From positions 5,044,501 to 5,108,500 of the forward strand of contig NZ_CP050063.1 in NCBI RefSeq assembly GCF_011604685.1: DNA of 64,000 bases, written 5' to 3'. A program made the translations under genes and the position numbers. Under the pieces are notes generated by a model that worked only from the letters and a program-made list of their open reading frames with translations, made no database searches and had not been told where the DNA came from. Source of the stretch: Spirosoma aureum (GTDB lineage Bacteria; Bacteroidota; Bacteroidia; Cytophagales; Spirosomataceae). Below, piece after piece: positions 9,818 to 17,164 of this stretch. Position 1 is the stretch's first letter. Each line of letters begins with the position of its first letter.

Positions 9818-10456
9818 ATGAAATCAGTATTTACCTTGATTGGCCTTGTGGTTTCCATTGCCTGCTTTGGTCAATTAAATCCGAGTCCCGTCGAAATGCC
9901 AATCGATAGTAGTTCTGGAGGCATACAGTTCCGGGAAGTGGTTACGCTCGACCCATCGTTGGATACCAAAGCCATTGTTCAGAAGGCCAAAAACTGGGTA
10001 GCCACAGCCTACCGGAGTGCGAATGATGTAGTGCAGCAGTTTGATCCGGAAACAGGCATTCTTATCGTGAAAGGTCAGTTTCCCGTTACACGAACCAGTT
10101 ACTATGGGAATCAGGTGACGACAGCAGCTATCACAGTTTACCAGACGCTAACCATTGAAGCCAGACCAGGTCGATACCGGGCTACCTTAAACAATTATGA
10201 AATTGGTGCAGCTGGCCAGCGGGCAGTACTGGCAGCCAACCGGGGGTCAATGGGCCGGGATGAGTATATGGAACTGGTTCGCAAGCAGGCTGCTGGCATG
10301 AGTATGGAGCGAACTATTATCAAATCTGCTGAAAAGAATCTGGACTCGACCATTACCTCAGAACGATTGTTTATGGCGGATGTCAAGCAGCAGAGTTTAA
10401 ACCTCTTGGAGATGCTCAAACGGCACATGCAGAAGAAGGCCGAAAAAGACTGGTAG
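9818..10456 (+). CDS. DUF4468-type exported protein
   Basis: A 212-aa protein with a clear N-terminal signal peptide (MKSVFTLIGLVVSIACFGQ). Residues about 35-130 have the pattern of DUF4468, a TBP-like-fold domain common in Bacteroidota: a helix with KAKNWVATAY, then FDPETGILIVKGQF and an alternating strand region. The C-terminal third is helical and charged. Molecular function is unknown for the family. It is set between two terminators, so it is probably its own transcription unit and may be a lysogenic-conversion (moron) gene. Confidence 0.75.
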   Translation: MKSVFTLIGLVVSIACFGQLNPSPVEMPIDSSSGGIQFREVVTLDPSLDTKAIVQKAKNWVATAYRSANDVVQQFDPETGILIVKGQFPVTRTSYYGNQVTTAAITVYQTLTIEARPGRYRATLNNYEIGAAGQRAVLAANRGSMGRDEYMELVRKQAAGMSMERTIIKSAEKNLDSTITSERLFMADVKQQSLNLLEMLKRHMQKKAEKDW

Positions 10457-10488
10457 TTTCACTAGTCTAGGACAGTTATATATAAATT

Positions 10489-10517
10489 AGCCCAATCGAT
10501 AGGATGGGCTTTTTTTG
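10489..10517 (+). terminator. Intrinsic terminator after the DUF4468 gene
   Basis: Stem AGCCCA / TGGGCT with a 10-base-class loop followed by seven T, 32 bases after the stop of the DUF4468 gene. Confidence 0.8.
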
Positions 10518-10518
10518 T

Positions 10519-10526
10519 TACTTTTG
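10519..10526 (+). promoter_or_regulatory. Bacteroidota -7 box (TACTTTTG)
   Basis: An exact match to the TAnnTTTG -7 consensus lies directly after the terminator T run. No convincing -33 TTG is seen at the usual distance. If active, the transcript would begin near 10531, at the start of the structured region before the 53-aa ORF. Confidence 0.4.
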
Positions 10527-10531
10527 CGACG

Positions 10532-10682
10532 CTGAGTTCATTTATTCCAAGGGTCGGCACCGCCAGCAAACAGGCGGTGCTGTACCCCCGTATCCGTTTG
10601 ACTGTAATAGTCCGGATAGTTTTTCGACCCTTGGGCGTGAACTCAGCAGCGGGTCAGGCAGCACCGCCTGTTTGTTGCTGGT
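10532..10682 (+). repeat. Nested inverted-repeat region, possible structured leader RNA or MITE-like element
   Basis: Outer arms CTGAGTTCA (10532) and CCAAGGGTCG (10547) pair with CGACCCTTGG (10625) and TGAACTCAG (10638). Inside lie two hairpins: GCACCGCC/GGCGGTGC at 10557-10580, and TATCCG/CGGATA at 10591-10618. A further copy of the inner arm (GCACCGCC at 10661, running on through TGTTTGTTGCTG) lies just outside the outer stem and can pair with the first inner hairpin instead. The two folds exclude each other. This could be a regulatory leader, a non-coding RNA or a small transposon remnant with terminal inverted repeats. Confidence 0.6.
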
Positions 10683-10695
10683 AGCCATCACTGTT

Positions 10696-10857
10696 ATGCC
10701 CAAACTTTCCCAGACCGAAATCGACCGTCGAAAACTCGAACGGCTCGAAGCGCGTATCCTTATTCTACGCAGTAAAATTGAGCAGTTACAGCAAGGATTA
10801 AATACCAGTATTGCCCAGGCGCAAAAACTCAGCTCATCACTGGCCAATCAACAATAA
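10696..10857 (+). CDS. 53-aa coiled-coil small protein
   Basis: From ATG 10696 the frame gives 53 residues, nearly all helical: basic at the start, then heptads of Leu/Ile (ERLEARILILRSKIEQL). This start is preferred over 10504 because the longer frame runs through the inverted-repeat region and gives a Ser/Gly/Cys-rich sequence unlike a protein. No family is recognised. It is separated from the upstream DUF4468 gene by a terminator and a structured leader. Confidence 0.45.
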   Translation: MPKLSQTEIDRRKLERLEARILILRSKIEQLQQGLNTSIAQAQKLSSSLANQQ

Positions 10858-10954
10858 AAACTGGTTTTCCTGTTTATACCGTACCCACCGTAACTTGCTT
10901 TTTATCAAGTATTAAACCGTAATTCTTTGGAAGAACACTACTCTAGTATTTAGC

Positions 10955-11071
10955 TTAATTCCTGTTCAATCGGTTAAAAGCAGCAACAATGACATCTTTG
11001 CGGGTTATGGCAACAGCATTCTGAAGTTGTTGGATCGTCTTATAGCCCGACCGGATATCTTCCTGCATCAT
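10955..11071 (-). CDS. Possible 38-aa ORF downstream of the ATPase gene
   Basis: A short leftward frame beginning with two ATG codons encodes a helical, hydrophilic peptide (segment IQQLQNAVAITRKDVIV) and ends in TAA. It lies 47 bases downstream of the AAA ATPase gene and on the same strand, so it could be co-transcribed. Nothing else supports it. The remainder of 10858-11118 shows no other feature. Confidence 0.2.
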   Translation of the reverse strand: MMQEDIRSGYKTIQQLQNAVAITRKDVIVAAFNRLNRN

Positions 11072-11118
11072 GTGAGGTAAAGGTTTGGCCCGATATTTAG
11101 CCTTCTTAAACGAAAAGA

Positions 11119-12870
11119 TCAATTTGAAAACTGAATACTCTGAAATAGCGTGATCATTTCTTTTGGAATAACCGAATGCATCTTCTTTAAGACTAAAAGT
11201 GCATTGCGGAAATGGTAAAGATTTTTTGTAAATGCCTTTAAAAAAACTTCACTTATTAAATCTTTACCCCGACAATTCAATAACCAGGCAGGGTAGTTTA
11301 GTTTTTGTCCCCCAATAAACTCTACCTCCACTGGTGTGTAATCAATTGTTGGGCTATTAGTTAAAGTAGCTGCTTTCAGATACGGCTCTACTTGGTTGAA
11401 GATATAGTCTGCTATTAACTGTAATTCAACTGAAGACATCTCTGTAAACTTGGCTTCCTGACCAAACGCTATATTGACCCCCGCAATCTTTGGAGCCTTA
11501 TCAAAGTGCAGCATTACAGCATAGACCAAAATTGGATCGATTAAATAGTTTTCTATGCTATAACGATTTAATACAAATAAATTCGGGGAACTTTCATTTC
11601 CGGCATCTTCATCAATTAAACCATATATAAAGGTGTTCAATCCTGAGTTGACTAATTTTTTTACCCAATTATCAACTACAGTTTTGCCGCCAGATTTTTC
11701 GTTTGTGGATGCAGGAATGAATACAATTTGCCGATCGCGAGATAAGGATTCGACATCGTTAAGATGGCCGTAAATAGTTGTGTAAAACGAAACATCATCC
11801 TTGTCTTCCACAAGAACGTATTTGGTGTGCTCACCGACAAAGAGATAGCCTGATGTTAATAAAGAAATAGTACTACTTTTTGATTTAGAGGGAAGGATTG
11901 CGGTTTTATATTTTGTCATTTCATAAATTGAACTTTCAGGGGCGAATGCAATCGTTGATGGTGAATGTGTAGTCATGATCACCTTAGCGCCGTACTTTTT
12001 TACAATTGTATTAACGATATTTTCTATGAAATTTTTCGCCAATTGAGGGTGTAAGTGAGCATCTGGTTCATCTAATAAAAACAATGAAGGTACTTCTCCA
12101 TTGACTTGCCCAACAAAAACGTGGAGCAAAAGCGTGATAATCACTTTTTCACCAGAAGATAAATAGGAGGGTTCAATACGATTATCGTGTCCAGTAGGAC
12201 CATCTATATCAATAAAAGTCAAATGAAAGGTGGAAGAGTAATCCTTTTCCGTAGGTACCGTAATCCTATATGGAAGGTTAGCGTTAGCCAATAAGCTGTT
12301 TAGAATGTCCCATGGCTCATCTCCATATAATTCAACAAATTTTTCATGAGGCCAGCCTCTAAGGTTTATTTTGCTCAGGTAATTCGCCTTATATGTAAGG
12401 AAATACTGGTTAATTGAGGCTAAACTGACATTCTGTATACTAGTTTGTGGTCGATAATTTTCGTCAAATTCTTTAAATGTAATGTTGTTGATATCTAATC
12501 CTTTAGCCTTGAGATGATCGCTGATGGGCTTTGGACCTTGATGGCCTTCGAGCTCTCTTTTAAAGAATCCTTCATATAGGGCTTTCATATCAGTTAAATA
12601 AGTCATCATATTGCCAGTAGCACTTTTAAGCTCTGGCCAATCGGCACCTAATGAAACCCAGTTGTTTGTAAGAGTAGTATCTATAATATCTACGGCTGGA
12701 GAAGTTACATTTTTCCCCATTGTATTTCTAGCTTGCAGTGTTCTGGTTAACTGTTTTAGCAAAGCTGTTTTTCCAACCCCATTGATGCCGGTAATGACGA
12801 CAAAATCAGGCAAATCGTCAGTTTCGAATTTGGTAAGTGGAGGCTGATCAGTATATATTTTGATCCTCAT
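11119..12870 (-). CDS. AAA/ABC-type ATPase fused to a TOPRIM/DUF4435-like domain, candidate anti-phage protein
   Basis: A 583-aa protein. Walker A GINGVGKT is at residues 28-35, the ABC signature-like SSGEK near 239-242, Walker B LFLLDEPDAHLHP near 263-275 with Asp267-Glu268, and an H-loop TTHSP near 300-304. The C-terminal part has VLVEDKDD (352-359, Glu355), a LIDEDAG acidic segment (418-424) and YSIENYL (437-443). This pattern matches DUF4435/TOPRIM-like domains paired with SMC-like ATPases in PARIS (AriA-AriB) and OLD-family defence proteins. The known architecture suggests an ATPase sensor controlling a nuclease. The gene is noticeably AT-rich and starts 24 bases after the serine recombinase gene on the same strand, so both may share a transcript. 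A two-gene partner was not found, implying a single-chain form. Confidence 0.75.
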   Translation of the reverse strand: MRIKIYTDQPPLTKFETDDLPDFVVITGINGVGKTALLKQLTRTLQARNTMGKNVTSPAVDIIDTTLTNNWVSLGADWPELKSATGNMMTYLTDMKALYEGFFKRELEGHQGPKPISDHLKAKGLDINNITFKEFDENYRPQTSIQNVSLASINQYFLTYKANYLSKINLRGWPHEKFVELYGDEPWDILNSLLANANLPYRITVPTEKDYSSTFHLTFIDIDGPTGHDNRIEPSYLSSGEKVIITLLLHVFVGQVNGEVPSLFLLDEPDAHLHPQLAKNFIENIVNTIVKKYGAKVIMTTHSPSTIAFAPESSIYEMTKYKTAILPSKSKSSTISLLTSGYLFVGEHTKYVLVEDKDDVSFYTTIYGHLNDVESLSRDRQIVFIPASTNEKSGGKTVVDNWVKKLVNSGLNTFIYGLIDEDAGNESSPNLFVLNRYSIENYLIDPILVYAVMLHFDKAPKIAGVNIAFGQEAKFTEMSSVELQLIADYIFNQVEPYLKAATLTNSPTIDYTPVEVEFIGGQKLNYPAWLLNCRGKDLISEVFLKAFTKNLYHFRNALLVLKKMHSVIPKEMITLFQSIQFSN

Positions 12871-12894
12871 CTGATATGTCTTATGGTTTAAGTG

Positions 12895-13473
12895 TTAATT
12901 GGTTTGCATTAGACCACGATGTCGCAGATAACTGTACAGCGTAGACTTTGATATGCCCAGCTGCCTGGCTATCTCTTTCACAGGTAACTTCCCTTCTTTA
13001 TAGAGGCTTTCAGCAATTCGTGATTTATTCTCCGCTTCTTTTGATAATCCGGTCGGCCGACCGAGCAGTTGGCCACGCCGTCGAGCGGATTGCAAACCTG
13101 CCTGGGTACGCTCTTTAATCAACTCCCGCTCAAACTCCGCCAGACTGGCAAAGATTCGGAACACGAGTCGACCCTGTGCTGTCGTGGTATCGACGGGATC
13201 GTTTAGACTAATGAGTCCAATACTGTTTCTCTCCAGTACGTTAACCATCTCTACCAGGTGAGCTAGGGATCGGCCGAGCCGATCGAGTTTCCAGATTACT
13301 ACCGTATCGCCTTCGCGCACGTGCTCGAGTAGTTTCGTCAGTTCAGGCCGGTCGCCTTTGGCTCCCGAGGCTTTTTCCTGAAAAATCTTTTCACAGCCCT
13401 GTGCTTTGAGAGCATCGAGCTGCATGGATAAATTCTGGTCCTGGGTGGACACGCGGGCGTAGCCGATTTTCAT
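12895..13473 (-). CDS. Serine recombinase (resolvase/invertase family)
   Basis: A 192-aa small serine recombinase. The N-terminal catalytic domain starts MKIGYARVSTQDQ with nucleophile Ser9 and keeps the DRLGRSL and FERELIKERT motifs. The C-terminal 45 residues form a Hin-like HTH (VKEIARQLGISKSTLYSYL). Full length for the resolvase/invertase class. Its ATG overlaps the stop of the upstream 65-aa gene (TAATG), so the two are coupled. Its GC content is higher than that of the ATPase gene downstream. Likely roles are resolution or inversion at nearby sites. Direct repeats at 13727-13823 are candidate sites. Confidence 0.92.
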   Translation of the reverse strand: MKIGYARVSTQDQNLSMQLDALKAQGCEKIFQEKASGAKGDRPELTKLLEHVREGDTVVIWKLDRLGRSLAHLVEMVNVLERNSIGLISLNDPVDTTTAQGRLVFRIFASLAEFERELIKERTQAGLQSARRRGQLLGRPTGLSKEAENKSRIAESLYKEGKLPVKEIARQLGISKSTLYSYLRHRGLMQTN

Positions 13474-13670
13474 TAGACAGGATTTTCGTTAATGAATGAT
13501 TGTGCCGCTTCAGCAATAGATAGATCATAGTTCTCCCAGACATTATAGAGCCAGTCACACTCTTGCTGGCTGAGGGGATCTGTATGATGTAGCTCGCGCA
13601 GTTCATCGACTACTTCGACAAGCCAGGAATCGAAGGATTGAGGTAGGCTGGGTTTATGGTACTCAGACAT
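13473..13670 (-). CDS. 65-aa acidic protein coupled to the serine recombinase
   Basis: A small acidic, Trp-containing protein (segments SWLVEVVDELRELHH and SIAEAAQSFINEN) with no signal peptide. Its TAA shares the A of the recombinase ATG, so it is the first gene of the leftward recombinase-ATPase unit. No known family was recognised. A role as a regulator, small inhibitor or recombination partner would be guesswork. Confidence 0.6.
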   Translation of the reverse strand: MSEYHKPSLPQSFDSWLVEVVDELRELHHTDPLSQQECDWLYNVWENYDLSIAEAAQSFINENPV

Positions 13671-13726
13671 AAAAATGGTTCAAATAAGCCTTAACAAGAT
13701 ACGAATAATTAGCCTATTTAATCGAA

Positions 13727-13823
13727 CCGTTTTTTTGTACAAATTTTGGGCGAAAAATGACTGTTTGTAGAATCAAGAGGTAGGTTTAGATAAACGGTCG
13801 TTTTTCTGTACCAGCGAATTTTG
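13727..13823. repeat. Pair of direct repeats upstream of the recombinase operon
   Basis: Two similar segments sit about 70 bases apart: CCGTTTTTTTGTAC followed by AAATTTTG at 13728-13748, and TCGTTTTTCTGTAC followed by AATTTTG at 13798-13823. They lie 57-150 bases upstream of the 65-aa gene. They may be subsites for the serine recombinase or operators for this unit. Confidence 0.35.
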
Positions 13824-13887
13824 AAAAGGGTAATAAAAAGACTTAACTTACCTCGAATCATATTTTGTATGGTGTGGATAGAAGCGG

Positions 13888-13919
13888 AAAGCCCGGACCA
13901 CTAGATCCGGGCTTTTTTT
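13888..13919 (+). terminator. Intrinsic terminator
   Basis: Stem AGCCCGGA / TCCGGGCT with an 8-base loop and a run of T on the plus strand, A run on the left. No rightward gene clearly ends here. It may insulate the recombinase unit from the lipoprotein gene. Apart from this hairpin and the direct repeats, 13671-14042 shows no gene. Confidence 0.7.
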
Positions 13920-14042
13920 GATGAGTTAACTTATCAATCGTCGATGGTACTCGAACTAATAAAATTGGTAATGACATAGCAATTTACACTTGGTAAATAC
14001 GGCTTGTTCCAAGATTTTACAACGGATGAATAACGACTTACT

Positions 14043-14423
14043 TTATTGGCATTTTTCAAATATTGCCTCTTCCTTAAAATAAGTCCTGTATAATACCATA
14101 CGCGTTGGCGTTAAAGATTTTATAAGATAGAAGTTGTCTTGTAATTGCTTAGGAACACCCCAGTTAATAGCAAGCGTATCCTTCACCACGGCGTATGGGT
14201 AAGCTACAAATGAAAGTACTCGCTCACAACTGGTTGATTTAACCGGCGTTTCAGCCAACGTTTCCTTGTCTAAAGTCCAGCGTAAATACGGTTGACCGTT
14301 CGGAATGGTAGTCCAATTGCCAATCAAATAGGCTGGCTGAATCCCTTTCTCTTTGTTGCAACTAAGTAACATGACAAGTAAAGCCGTTATTAACGCCCTT
14401 ATAGAATATACAGGGTAGTGCAT
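14043..14423 (-). CDS. Small lipoprotein of unknown function
   Basis: From the ATG at 14423 the product is 126 aa with a signal peptide ending in a lipobox (LLVMLLSC|NKE). That start places the lipobox at a normal distance, whereas the longer frame (from 14447) adds eight residues before the signal. The mature part has a GNWTTIPNG segment and beta-strand pattern that recall lipocalin-like Bacteroidota lipoproteins, but no family is certain. It stands alone within the element and may be a cargo gene altering the cell surface. Confidence 0.55.
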   Translation of the reverse strand: MHYPVYSIRALITALLVMLLSCNKEKGIQPAYLIGNWTTIPNGQPYLRWTLDKETLAETPVKSTSCERVLSFVAYPYAVVKDTLAINWGVPKQLQDNFYLIKSLTPTRMVLYRTYFKEEAIFEKCQ

Positions 14424-14592
14424 ATAACATCGTGACTTTCCAGCCATTCAACTAATACCAGTTTCATAGGTGGAAGTTAGCAATTTTGGCGAAGTTACCA
14501 AATCGGTGTAAATTGGTTGGTTTATCATTACCATAAAATCTGTGTACATTCTCGTCGTCATGCTTAGCTTCGCATTGCTATCACGTTAAGAC

Positions 14593-14826
14593 ATGAATAA
14601 AAGAGAGGTGATTCAAAACATAATTAATAAAGAGGTTATTCTGGCAGCTTTACAGCGGCATTTACTGGGTATAGCCGATGAAAATGTTCATCACTTTGCT
14701 CATCGGTTGTTCAGATTTCCCATTTATAGAGAGGACGTACTCCAGTATGAGCAATTGATTCTCGACTATGGAGAGCCATGCGAAACGCTATTGATGGATA
14801 TTTATCCGATGCATACTGACGTTTGA
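14593..14826 (+). CDS. 77-aa hypothetical protein
   Basis: A small, helical, His- and Glu-rich protein with no signal or membrane segment. Its stop overlaps the possible TTG start of the next small ORF. The family is unknown. It is convergent with the umu operon and has an inverted repeat between. Confidence 0.5.
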   Translation: MNKREVIQNIINKEVILAALQRHLLGIADENVHHFAHRLFRFPIYREDVLQYEQLILDYGEPCETLLMDIYPMHTDV

Positions 14827-15017
14827 GCGGACACAGTTCAGATGTCATTGCCTTACCAAATCCATTGATGTATATGCCTGATCAACAATCACCCACTCCC
14901 AGCGAGCTCGAACGTCAAATCCGGGAATTTGATCGGGCTCTATTCCTCTTTGTGGGTAGAAACTTTCATAAACCAGCCATCCAACAGCAGAAACATCAGG
15001 AGCGCGACCTGTTCTAA
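14823..15017 (+). CDS. 64-aa hypothetical protein
   Basis: The frame can start at TTG 14823, overlapping the upstream stop, or at ATG 14868, giving 49 residues. The C-terminal half looks helical and soluble (SELERQIREFDRALFLF). The overlap suggests an operon with the 77-aa gene. The stop codon lies within an inverted repeat. Family unknown. Confidence 0.4.
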   Translation: MSGHSSDVIALPNPLMYMPDQQSPTPSELERQIREFDRALFLFVGRNFHKPAIQQQKHQERDLF

Positions 15018-15076
15018 CAAACTTACGATGTGGCTAGAAGGGGAAATCCCGGATCGGGTGATCCGGAGTTTGTTAG
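15014..15076. repeat. Two-level inverted repeat between convergent genes
   Basis: Outer arms CTAACAAACT (15014) and AGTTTGTTAG (15067) enclose CCGGATC GGGT GATCCGG (15049-15066). It lies between the 64-aa gene and the 63-aa end of the umu operon, so it may terminate both, although T runs are short. Confidence 0.5.
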
Positions 15077-15098
15077 CCTTTTGACAGGGTTAATTTAT

Positions 15099-15290
15099 CT
15101 ACTGCTCATAGTCGATCAAGTTAAGCAGAAACCGCATGTCATGCTCGAAGGCGACACCGAACCGAAAGCCATCGAAGAAAAATACCCCGGCTTGCTCATC
15201 ATGTGTGCCCGCAAATGCCTTATAGTGATAGCGAGTGGAGGAATCCTTCACAAAGCCTAGACTCATAAGCAGATTCTGCGTTATTTCCAT
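15099..15290 (-). CDS. 63-aa small protein at the end of the umuDC operon
   Basis: It starts 12 bases after the umuC stop on the same strand, which supports co-transcription with umuDC. The sequence is Phe/Asp/His-rich and protein-like (MEITQNLLMSLGFVKDSS, then GVFFFDGFRFGVAF), with no signal peptide. No family is recognised. The overlapping plus-strand frame at 15030-15260 was judged a shadow. It could be an accessory or unrelated passenger of the translesion-synthesis unit. Confidence 0.5.
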   Translation of the reverse strand: MEITQNLLMSLGFVKDSSTRYHYKAFAGTHDEQAGVFFFDGFRFGVAFEHDMRFLLNLIDYEQ

Positions 15291-15302
15291 AAAGCAAAGT
15301 TA

Positions 15303-16589
15303 CTATTTCACTTGTAAGATTTCTTTCCAGTTGGTCGTGTAGCGTTTCGACAGGTAGGACTGTTTCATAGGCCATTCCGGATTGTAAAGCTGACTGGCCA
15401 GCCTCAATTTGTCCTGGCCGTGCCGGTGATTAATCCGGTCAATCACTTTAGCCAGCTTGATCAACCGCTCGTCCGGCCCTTCCGAGAATACCCCTTTCTG
15501 CCGATAATCGCCATGCACAAGATCAGATAAAATCAAGCCTACTTTCTGATACTGGTAGCCCGGTGCATAAATGGATTTGAGCACCTCCATGGCGTACCGG
15601 AGTAGTTCGGGTGTGCTACTGGTCGGATGGGGCAAATCAACCGATCGGGAATTGGAATACTGCTTACTGGGCAGATCCGGGCGGCCTGGTGTTTTGCGAA
15701 AGCGGTTCGTGTGAATAAAGACCGTAATGGAACCACACAGCGAGTCCTGTCGTCGAAGCTTCTCGCCCGCTCTACAGAGATGATTGGTTAACGCGTCTTG
15801 AATTTGGCGAAAATCAGGAATCATCTTGCCGAACGAAGGAGCGGCACAAATGGTCTTTTTTGGCGGTGCATTGACCTCCAACATTCGACAGGGCATACCC
15901 CTGAGCTCATGCACAAGTCGTAAGCCGTTAATAGTCATCACCTGCTGCACCCAATCATCGTTCGCGTTTCGTAGCTGGGCAGCTGTTTCAATGCCGTGTT
16001 TCTTAAGCATTCGGGCATACCGGTACCCAATGCCCCACAAATCCTCAACCTTGAAGCTGGAGAGGATTTCATTAGCCGTTTCTACGCTATCAATTACGCA
16101 GATACCACCGAGTTCGGGGCGTTTCTTCGCGATCCTGTTAGCCAGTTTAGCCAGCGTTTTCGTAGCACCGAAGCCCACGCACACTGGAATCCGAAGCCAT
16201 TGACTGACTGTCTTTCGAATCGATTCCCCCAGGCCCTGAAATGTCGGGTATAACCCCTGGTAGCCATCCACCTGCAGAAAGGCCTCGTCAATCGAATATA
16301 CTTCCACGTCCTCCACGAACTGATTCAAAAGACTCATCAGTCGGGAACTCATGTCCCCATACAGCGTATAGTTCGAGCTAAACACGGCGATGTCGTGCTG
16401 CTCCCGCAGCTCCTGGGTTTCAAAGAAAGGTTGGCCCATTTTTATCCCTAATATTTTGGCCTCATCCGAACGGGCGACAACGCAACCATCACGGTTCGAG
16501 AGTACAATAACAGGCTTACCAATGAGCGCCGGGTTAAAACTTCGCTCACAGGAGACGTACATGGCGTTGGCGTCGACGAGTGCAAACAT
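15303..16589 (-). CDS. umuC: Y-family DNA polymerase V subunit UmuC
   Basis: A 428-aa translesion polymerase. The start at 16589 (MFALVDANAMYVSCERSF) is chosen because the frame upstream overlaps umuD and lacks family character. The palm carries Asp6 and the SIDEAFL motif with Asp101-Glu102. The VGFGATKTLAKLANRIAK region and a HhH-type ELWGIG-like segment (EDLWGIGYR) follow, and the C-terminus has the YTTNWKEIL end typical of UmuC (DUF4113). Full length. It begins one base after the umuD stop (TAA-T-ATG). Within a prophage it would give SOS-induced mutagenic repair and damage tolerance to phage or host. Confidence 0.95.
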   Translation of the reverse strand: MFALVDANAMYVSCERSFNPALIGKPVIVLSNRDGCVVARSDEAKILGIKMGQPFFETQELREQHDIAVFSSNYTLYGDMSSRLMSLLNQFVEDVEVYSIDEAFLQVDGYQGLYPTFQGLGESIRKTVSQWLRIPVCVGFGATKTLAKLANRIAKKRPELGGICVIDSVETANEILSSFKVEDLWGIGYRYARMLKKHGIETAAQLRNANDDWVQQVMTINGLRLVHELRGMPCRMLEVNAPPKKTICAAPSFGKMIPDFRQIQDALTNHLCRAGEKLRRQDSLCGSITVFIHTNRFRKTPGRPDLPSKQYSNSRSVDLPHPTSSTPELLRYAMEVLKSIYAPGYQYQKVGLILSDLVHGDYRQKGVFSEGPDERLIKLAKVIDRINHRHGQDKLRLASQLYNPEWPMKQSYLSKRYTTNWKEILQVK

Positions 16590-16590
16590 A

Positions 16591-17040
16591 TTACCGAAGG
16601 GCCTGGATGTTATGAGTGACGACGCCCATGACCGAGAAGGCTTCACCAGCATGGATATAGATAGGGGTGTAGTTGGGGTTGGAGGATTCGAGCATGACCA
16701 TATTACCCACGTAACGGATGCGCTTGACGCTGTGGCCTCCGTCATAGAAAACGACAACAATCTTGCCCTCTGATGGGCTTCGGGAGCTATCGACGACAAG
16801 TACATCACCGGGTTCAATGCGATCTCCGCTCATGCTGTCGCCCGTGACGCGCACAAAATACGTGGCCTCAGGGTGTGAAATACAGAGGTCATTGAGGTCC
16901 AGTCGGCGCTCAATATAGTTCTCAGCCGGCGAGGCAAAGCCGCCCTGCACCATTGAAGAAAAGAAAGGAATCAGGTATCTGGTTGATACCCCTGCCTTGA
17001 CAATACTGCCAGGTTTAAGGTGGTCAATCTGGTCTCTCAT
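16591..17040 (-). CDS. umuD: UmuD-type S24 peptidase, polymerase V accessory
   Basis: A 149-aa protein from the ATG at 17040; a TTG four codons upstream is less likely. It has the QGGFASPAENYIE stretch typical of the UmuD self-cleavage region near residues 32-44, catalytic Ser69 in GDSM and Lys106 in HSVKRI. RecA-stimulated cleavage would yield UmuD', which joins UmuC. No N-terminal DNA-binding domain is present, so it is not a LexA/CI repressor. It is upstream of and coupled to umuC. Its leader contains a 15-base element repeated at 17150. Confidence 0.93.
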   Translation of the reverse strand: MRDQIDHLKPGSIVKAGVSTRYLIPFFSSMVQGGFASPAENYIERRLDLNDLCISHPEATYFVRVTGDSMSGDRIEPGDVLVVDSSRSPSEGKIVVVFYDGGHSVKRIRYVGNMVMLESSNPNYTPIYIHAGEAFSVMGVVTHNIQALR

Positions 17041-17045
17041 AACGG

Positions 17046-17164
17046 TTTGCAAAAGAATTACCGCTATGATAAAACTAAAATATATTTATAGCAAACAAAG
17101 CGCATAAATTCGTATCTTTGGGCATCGCCTTTAGTGGTTCATTGGCGGCTTTGCAAACGAATTA
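17046..17164. repeat. 15-base direct repeat flanking the umuD promoter region
   Basis: TTTGCAAAAGAATTA at 17046-17060 (umuD leader, five bases before the start codon) and TTTGCAAACGAATTA at 17150-17164 differ at one base. Each contains the 8-base palindrome TTTGCAAA. They may be operators for a repressor controlling umuDC, or the second copy may act in an RNA that pairs with the umuD leader. Confidence 0.55.

Noticed and set aside
10504..10695. Upstream extension of the 53-aa coiled-coil ORF
   Set aside because: It runs through the terminator T run and inverted-repeat region and gives a Ser/Gly-rich, atypical sequence.
11940..12120. Possibility that the ATPase is an ABC transporter subunit
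   Set aside because: The ATPase motifs are of the SMC/OLD type, with a C-terminal TOPRIM-like region and no permease or binding-protein neighbours.
15030..15260. Plus-strand frame of 76 codons
   Set aside because: It overlaps the minus-strand 63-aa gene after umuC, which is better placed (12 bases from umuC) and more protein-like.
16590..16817. N-terminal extension of UmuC
   Set aside because: It overlaps umuD almost fully and lacks family character. The ATG at 16589 gives a normal UmuC N-terminus.
16591..17040. UmuD as a phage CI/LexA repressor
   Set aside because: It has the S24 peptidase part only, with no N-terminal HTH, and is directly coupled to umuC.
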